64,000 nucleotides of DNA from Anaspis maculata (lineage: Eukaryota > Arthropoda > Insecta > Coleoptera > Scraptiidae). How positions within the stretch are numbered: the stretch's first letter is position 1; every line of letters starts with the position of its first letter. The notes under the pieces were generated by a model, which was not told the origin of the DNA, made no database searches, and saw nothing but the letters and a program-made list of their open reading frames with translations. Position numbers and translations under genes: made by a program. The stretch lies in NCBI GenBank assembly GCA_949128115.1, contig OX421966.1, forward strand, positions 63,547,416-63,611,415, read 5' to 3'. Below, one piece after another: positions 57,461 to 64,000 of the stretch.

Positions 57461-58496
57461 GAAAACAATCCACAGTTTTAGAAAAAACATCCGACATTCC
57501 ATAATATAAACAAAATGGTTATAATACAGTCTGAAGTTCAGAAAGTCTAAATTCCCGAAATAAAATAAAATTTCCGAATAGAGGCCTGGATTTTCAAGCT
57601 ACTATCTTGATTTTCAGAGAATAAAGTCTAAATCTCAAAAATAAAGCACGAATTTCCGAGATACGAGCTCAGCTATTAGATTAATTCGAAATTTGCAAGA
57701 TGAGGTCTGAAGTTCTCAAATACGGTGATGTGAAATTTCAAGAAAATTTTCACGAGATACTGTCTGTATCTCTCAAATAATGTATGGATTCAACTTAGAA
57801 TTGTGGAGATGAAGACGGAATTTCTCAAACTGAGTCTTAATTTCCTGTGATTCAATTCAAATTCCCTGAATCCAGATTCAGTCTCCAAAATTGAAGTCCG
57901 TGTTTCTTGGAACAGACTCCGAATGTCCTGAATTCAATTAGAATTTTGATAATGAAGTCTAAATTCCGAAAATCAAGTGAACATTTTCACAATATCGTTC
58001 TCAATTTCAAGATAAAATTTGCGTTTCAAAAGAGAAAGTACGAAGTTTTCCACGTTGAGCTATATTCCAAAAATGGTTGAAAATTTTGGAAAAAGCGACC
58101 CACCCAGCTATAATGAAATCAAAATTTCCATGATATAGTCTGAATTGCCAAAATTATCCCGGAATTTCTCGGATAAAGTCTATTTTTTCCATCATAAAGT
58201 CTGAGTTTCTTAAGATAAAGTCGAATTTCTTGAGATAAACTCAACAATTAAAGAAACAAAGGTCGAATTCACAAGATTATTGGTACAGTCTAATGTTACC
58301 AGAATAAAGTATGTGCAAAATGAATGAATTTGATGAATTTGATGAATGAATTTCGCAACCCAAAATGAATTTTTGTGATCAAGTTTTTGTCTGAGATATC
58401 ATGACGGAATTTCCAAAATACAGGCATAATCCCCAGGAAGAAACCCTGAATTCTAGAAAATAATTCAGAGTTTACTAAATAAAGTTTTTCTCACAA
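57461..58496. repeat. ~20-bp degenerate minisatellite M2, block 2
   Basis: Same unit style as 54590-56629, interrupted at 58497 by a foldback element. Confidence 0.8.
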
Positions 58497-58498
58497 TA

Positions 58499-59718
58499 CA
58501 GGGTGATTCATGAGTGACCTTACATAGGCTGATGGGAGATAAAGGACTTCGAGGCGAGTCAGGATCCACTGGAGAAATCTCATTCTCTCCAATGGTTACG
58601 AAGATACAGGGTGTTTTGTGTGCTCCGTATAAAACTTTGATAAGCGATATTTCTGAAACGGCCAGAGGTACTTTGTTAAAATTCACCAGTAATATTTCTC
58701 TGTTGGAACTCATCCCGAAGCCATACCGGGTAAGTCAAAATCCAGGGCCGGGCTAGAAAAAAGGTGCCCCTTTTTTGTTTCATCAAAAAGTACATTTTCT
58801 GACCGCTTTTCTAAAAAACTGCTATCGGATTCAAAAAGCTAAGGAAAAATGCTTCAAGAATCACTATTCAATTTAGATGGCACACCTGAACTGTTTCGAC
58901 AATAAAATTAAAAGTAAAATTTGTGAGTGAGTTCCCATTTTCGACCGGACATAATCGACTCAATGTTTGATTGAATTCATCAAAATTCATTTTTTGGCTT
59001 GTCTCTGTTGAATAGAAGAGATTGGTTGGAAGAAAAATTTCAGAGCCGACCTTTTTTTTTTTGACAAAATCGAGAGTGAAACCAAAATTAGACTCGATTT
59101 GGTCGTAAAAAAAAAATCTTCGGCTATGAAATTTTTCTTCCTACCAAGCCCTTCTATTCCACAGAGACAAGCTGAAGAATGAATTTGAATGAATTCAATC
59201 AAACAATGAGTCGATTATGTCCGGTCAAAAATGGAAACTTACCATTTTAAATAAATAATACTAATACATAAATAAATACTTTACTTTACCCATAAATTTC
59301 ACATTCAATTTTTATGTCGAAACGGTTCAGGTGTGCCATCTTAATTGAAGAGTGATTCTTGAAGCATTTTTCCTTAGTTTTTCGGATCCGATAGCAGTTT
59401 TTTTAGAGAAACGGTCAAAAAATATACTTTTTGATCAAATAAAAAAAGGCCACATTTTTTCAATCCTGGTCCTGGATTTTGACTTACCCAGTATGGCTTC
59501 AGGGTAAGTTCCAATAGAGAAATACTACTGGTAAATTCCAAGAAAATATCTCCAGCCGTTTCAGAAATATCGCTAATCAAAGTTTCATACGAAACACACA
59601 AAACACCCTGTATCTTCGTAACCAATGGAGAGAACAAAATTTCTTCAGTGGATTCTGACTCGCCTCGAAGTTCTCCATCTCACATTAGCCTATGTAAGGT
59701 CAATTATGAATCACCCTG
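58499..59718. mobile_element. Foldback element (1220 bp), TA|CAGGGTG ends
   Basis: It starts CAGGGTGATTCATGAGTGAC and ends with the inverse near 59700-59718, flanked by TA. The arms pair almost to the middle: ATGGTTACGAAGATACAGGG (58592) with its inverse near 59611, CCATACCGGGTAAGTCAAAA with its inverse near 59482, and GGTTGGAAGAAAAATTTC with its inverse near 59127. An internal CAGGGTG (58607) is a second copy of the end motif. No coding frame. Confidence 0.92.
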
Positions 59719-59722
59719 TATA

Positions 59723-61096
59723 CCGGGTGGGCCATTAAAAACCGTGCTCTAAATTTCTCTTTTAAAATTTTTATTCCTCCACCGATTTCATCGAACTTTT
59801 CAAAATGGCCGACATCTAAAAATTCAAGATGGCAAAAACAATTGAAAATAGGCCTTTTTTGGTTCTCGTTGCTTTTTATTGAAGGTTACCAGAAAGTGAA
59901 AACCAATAATGTATCATAAAGGAATAGTCCTTTCTTGTCAATTCAAGGCCAAATCAATAAAATCGGGTTTTCTGCTGAGGAGCTATTGCAAGTTGAAGCG
60001 AAGCCTAACTCCAAGATGGTGGAAGAAATTGAATATAGAATTTCTTTCGTCCTCATTGCTTTTCAATAAAATTAGCAGAAAGTCAAAACCAATAATTATT
60101 ATGGAGAAATAGACCTTCCTCGACAATTCAAGATCGCAACCATTCAAATCGGGTCATCTGCTGAAGAGCTACGGCCAGTTGAAGCGAAGCCTACTTTTCG
60201 TTTTTCTATTCCAACAAGGACGAATAAGACCCATTTTCAATAGTTTCTGCCATCTTGAATTTTGACATGTTGGCCATTTTCTTATATAAAAATGGCAGTG
60301 TGTCCAATTGGCTAGTCATTGATACCAAAATTGAAAAAATCGGTTGGGAAATAAGGATATAGCGGGGAGGATTCCTAAATTTGGGTCATTTATGCGGGTA
60401 TAAGGAACCGGTAGGTAGGCTTCGCTTCAACTCACCGTAGCTCCTCAGCAGATGCCCCGATTTGATTGGTTGCAGCCTTGAATTGACAAGGGAGGTCTAT
60501 TCCTTCATAATAATTATTGATTTTGACTTTCTGCTAATTTTTATTATGAAGCAATGAGGACAAAATATATTCTATTTTCAATTGCTTCCGCCATCTTGGA
60601 TTTTGACATGTACGTCATTTTCTCATATGAAAAAGAGAGCCTGTCCAATTGGCTAGCCATTGATACCAAATTTGAAAGAATCGGTTGAGAAATGAGCAAA
60701 TGACGGATTGGCGGGCAGGATACCTAAATTTGGATCAATTATGCGGAAATAAAGAAAAACGGAAAGTAGGCTTCGCTTCCACTCGCAATAGCTTCTAAGC
60801 AGGTGACCGGATTCTACTAGTTGTGGTCTTGAATTGACAAGAAAGGTCTATTCCTTCATAATACATTATTGGTTTTGACTTTCTGGTAACTTTCAATAAA
60901 AAGCAACGAGAACAAAAGAAGGCCTATTTTCAATTGTTTCTGCCATCTTGAATTTTGATATGTCGACCATTGTGAAATACGGAGGTGATAGTCTACTCAA
61001 TTAGCTAGCCAATCCTGAAAAGTTCGATAAAATCGGTGGCGAAATGAAAATTTTAGAAGAAAAAATTCCGAGCACGGTTTTTTATGGCCCACTCGG
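59723..61096. mobile_element. Foldback element (1374 bp), TA|CCGGGTGGGCC ends
   Basis: The left end CCGGGTGGGCCATTAAAAAC and right end GTTTTTTATGGCCCACTCGG are inverse and flanked by TA. The arms pair through AATTCAAGATGGCAAAAACA, AAAGTGAAAACCAATAATG and AGTTGAAGCGAAGCCTA. The last block occurs four times (about 59990, 60180, 60412 inverse, 60768 inverse), showing a palindrome within a palindrome. No coding frame. It begins 4 bp after the previous element. Confidence 0.92.
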
Positions 61097-61098
61097 TA

Positions 61099-61750
61099 CA
61101 GGCTGACTTTCTCAAGCTTTAGTCTGAATTCTTAAAATACAGTTTGAAACCTTCCAAATAAAGTCTGAATTTCCAGGATCAACTAGGAATTTCCAGAATA
61201 AAGTCCGACTCTCTCGATATGAAGTCAAACGTTTCGAGTAAATTTCCGTGATAAAGTCTAAACTTCAAATATCAAGACTGAAATACCTGCTCGCCGCTCA
61301 GGAAAGAAGCCTGAATTTCAGAAACTAACTCAGAGTTCACGAATTTCTCAAATAAAGTTTTTTTTCGAGATAAAGTCCAAGTTTCTTAGGATGAAGTCAA
61401 GATAGTCGAGATAAATCGACAATAAAGAAAATACAGCCCGAGTTTCCGAGATACAGTCTGATGTTACCAAAATTAAGTCTGAATTTCTGTGATGATGAAG
61501 TCTGAGTTTTAATATAATATAAATCAATACTGAATTTCGAAAGTACAAGCTCAGTTCCCAGAATGGAAGCCCAAAATTCAGCAGTTGATTCGGAGTTTTT
61601 GAAATGAATTTTTTCTCAATATACGGCCTTAGTTTCCCAATATTCAGTCTGAATACCTCAAAACAGTTTAAACTTTCCAAATTAAGTTTGAATTTCTCGT
61701 GTTACCTAATTAGGGATTTCCAAAATGGAGTTTGAGTCTCTCGACATTAA
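61099..61750. repeat. ~20-bp degenerate minisatellite M2, block 3
   Basis: The M2 units resume immediately after the foldback (AAGTCTGAATTTCC, AAATAAAGTC), showing that both foldbacks landed inside the array. Confidence 0.8.
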
Positions 61751-63097
61751 GAAAAAGACACAGCTAATCGTGATTTTGAAACGTGCAGAGACTTGGAGTG
61801 TTTTGTAAGGTACTTACCGTACCTATTCGCAATTCAAATTAATTTTCCCGTCGTAAAATGGCTGCTAATTGCATTGACAACTGACAATTACGTTGAAGTG
61901 ATGATATCCGCATTTTTTGAAGAATTTTTGAAGAACCGTTCAAATACTGCCGCAACTGAGATAAAGCAAGGCTACAAGGTGCAATTATGTTATACAAATG
62001 AACAAATAATGCGATTGGCAGTTGTCATCACAATCCGCCATTGACAGCCATCTCATGGCGGGAAATTAATTTGAATCGTGAATACTGTGGTATACAGAGG
62101 AAGTATAATTATTTTCTATTTCTCAAAGAATCCTTCCTTTACAAGAATGTCAGCCTGTTATGCTCACACCAGTTTCGTACAACACACGCGTATACCTAGG
62201 TACCTCTACCAACCTGTACACAATGCCCCAGCAAATAATATTGATTTTCAATTTAATGGCAAACCTGGGTATTATTTCAACGCCCACTGCATACACCAAA
62301 CACAATGAGTTCCCTTCACTGTTTACACCCACCAACCCCGTGTTTTGCCTGGGTGCCTTTATGCCCATTTCGAAGCCTGCTCCGCAATGCGCTACAAGTA
62401 CCATCACCTCACCTATAATGTACCTATACTCTCTTATTATAATTTTCTTCTTGTAGAGATCTCGCGCTAACGAGAAGACTCCGCAGACCTCCGCATCAAC
62501 ATCGTGATTATTTGTACAGGAGAGCTTACGTAATAATTATTGTCTCTTGTTATGGGTGTATGCGTGTGTGTGTATTGGTGCGATAATGTTTGTTTGTGTA
62601 TGCTTAGCATGGGTACTTTACTGGAAGGAAATTTAATTTGCATGCAGCGTTATATGGGATTCTTAATTTTTGTTCAGTTTTTTTTTATAATCGCGCGCTT
62701 TTTGTTGCCGCGAGTTGGCAATAATGATTGTAATTAGCAGCATGGGGGCCGCTGGAATTCAGCAATTACCGATGACAATTATTGTGCATTACCAGCTATG
62801 CACAACCTTGTCAAAAGCGACAGTTTTATTATACGTTGGCTTCTTGGTTTTGTTCGTATTCTTTGGTTTTGTAGCTTTAGAATCTCAGGCGTAAAACTTC
62901 ACAACTTCCGTTAGTGTTTTGGATCGGACACCAGCTTTCCAGAATGAAATAAATGAGAACCTAAAACACTGCCAAGATCCTTGGAAGTTAATAACCAATA
63001 TTGGTTGTGTAGGTTATGTTGTTGAATTAATGAATGAATAAGAATATGTTACCATTGTTACCTACACCAAAATGTGGCTACAGTCTTTTTGTTAGTT
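61751..63097. other. Non-coding DNA, nothing recognised
   Basis: 62078-62460 has long open frames on both strands but no domain. A short GT-rich patch is at 62550-62600. It may be old single-copy sequence. Confidence 0.4.
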
Positions 63098-64000
63098 TGT
63101 CAACTCATAGAAACCACTGACGGCAACCGAACGACCTGCCGACAGATTTTGTGAAAACCAGACGTCGGATTTTGGCGGGGTATTTTTTTTGTTAATTTTC
63201 ACAAACGAACCGCATCTCAAGTTGAGGGTGAGATGTTTTCAAAATTTTTGCTCAATTTGTCAAGATTTTCCGAAATTTCATAATCCATTCAAAATTTTAC
63301 AAGGGAACCGATGTTCGAATAATCCATTCCAAATACCTTGACACGTTTTCGCAGTAAAAACTTGGCTTTTCGGGGAGAATTTCGAGAAATTTGGTGTGAA
63401 ATGCCGACCGGGGGGTTTCGGGGACCTAGTGTCGTCCGGTGCGGGCCATGCTGTGGCGTTTTTCTTGAAATTTCGCCGTATAATTGATCAAATTTGACCA
63501 CGGCACGGCCAAAGTGACAGGAACGTCAATTGACGCTCTGGGTTTTGAAAGACTCAACACTTCGGGGCATTTGAACAGTGTTTTTGGAGAAAATGTACCG
63601 TGTCAGCGTGCGAAATTGAATTGTGGCCTCGAGGAGACTTATGAGCGTCCACCAGACACCACAAACCTCGCCACAAACCCAACATGTCCTTCAAATTCGA
63701 CGGCATTTCAGTTAAAAATTTCCAGGCCGGGCCAGACGTTGACAGCGTATTTCACAAAAACAGACAAGTTGAGGAGGCAAAACACGCCTGGGGGTTACTC
63801 ACAGTTTATTTGCAATTTCCAGCGGCTTCACATTTCGAGAAAGGGGCCTTTTCGGTCCTCCAGAGCACATTTCATGTCGGTTAGAAGGGTTCCTTGTCGC
63901 GACTTGTTTTCTACAAAATCCATAATAATTCCATCGGACCTTCTGGCCAGACCTCCAGAAAGAGTCCGTGTTTTGATATGCGTCCTTGTTTCAGAGTTTT
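63098..64000. repeat. Dispersed repeat, copy 2 (runs off window)
   Basis: A direct copy of 9620-10503 with scattered substitutions and small indels. The minus-strand frame 63289-63501 matches the first ~70 codons of the frame in copy 1 without a frameshift. The copy has no 119-bp satellite in view because the window ends first. Confidence 0.85.

Noticed and set aside
61793..62456. Overlapping frames as a small host gene
   Set aside because: Several frames on both strands are equally open, with no domain or gene-like composition.

Overview
This window is nuclear DNA of an arthropod, almost certainly an insect. It is AT-rich and gene-poor, with a split host gene using GT..AG splice sites. It also carries insect-type non-LTR retrotransposons (R2-like, jockey-type, CR1-like and another LINE family), tRNA-derived repeats, long inverted-repeat (foldback) elements and several minisatellites. 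The order cannot be fixed from the sequence alone.

Host genes. Only two are convincing. A minus-strand single-exon gene (19029-19502) encodes a 157-residue protein with one N-terminal membrane segment followed by a coiled coil, with a close poly(A) signal. Starting about 100 bp away on the plus strand is a calpain-family gene. One exon ends at 19777 and the next is 34251-34444. The splice phases match across a 14.5-kb intron, and the joined protein reads straight through the calpain protease core. The catalytic Cys is replaced by Gln and the oxyanion-hole Gln by Ala, so this is a predicted inactive, Calpain-C-like protein. Later exons were not recognised.

Layout. 0-2.5 kb: a LINE cut by a 1.4-kb foldback. 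2.5-9.1 kb: degenerate arrays. 9.6-12.3 kb: a dispersed repeat, with a second copy at the right end of the window, followed by a regular 119-bp satellite whose unit contains a YY1/Pho-like site. 13.2 kb: a tRNA-like sequence. 14.5-18.8 kb: an R2-like reverse transcriptase plus endonuclease lying between two inverted ~670-bp arms. 19.0-34.4 kb: the host genes and the giant intron. The intron holds a CR1-like LINE interrupted by a SINE and an LTR element, an opposite-strand LINE, and a minisatellite carrying two opposed copies of a ~1.75-kb element. 35.5-47.5 kb: a chain of foldback elements with TA target sites and CAGGGTG-type ends. The largest (7.6 kb) contains a hAT-like insertion with an 8-bp target duplication, which itself contains a 5'-truncated jockey copy with a 12-bp target duplication. 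47.6-51.7 kb: a ~160-bp array interrupted by an array rich in heat-shock-element-like motifs. 53 kb: a gypsy integrase relic. 54.6-61.75 kb: a ~20-bp degenerate minisatellite interrupted by LINE tails and two abutting foldback elements. 61.75-64 kb: unannotated DNA, then the second dispersed-repeat copy.

The host genes do not form a pathway. The main biology is layered transposition whose order can be read from intact versus interrupted arms, plus two arrays whose units resemble transcription-factor sites. No coordinates or alignments were computed; repeat boundaries are by eye and usually good to about 10-30 bp.
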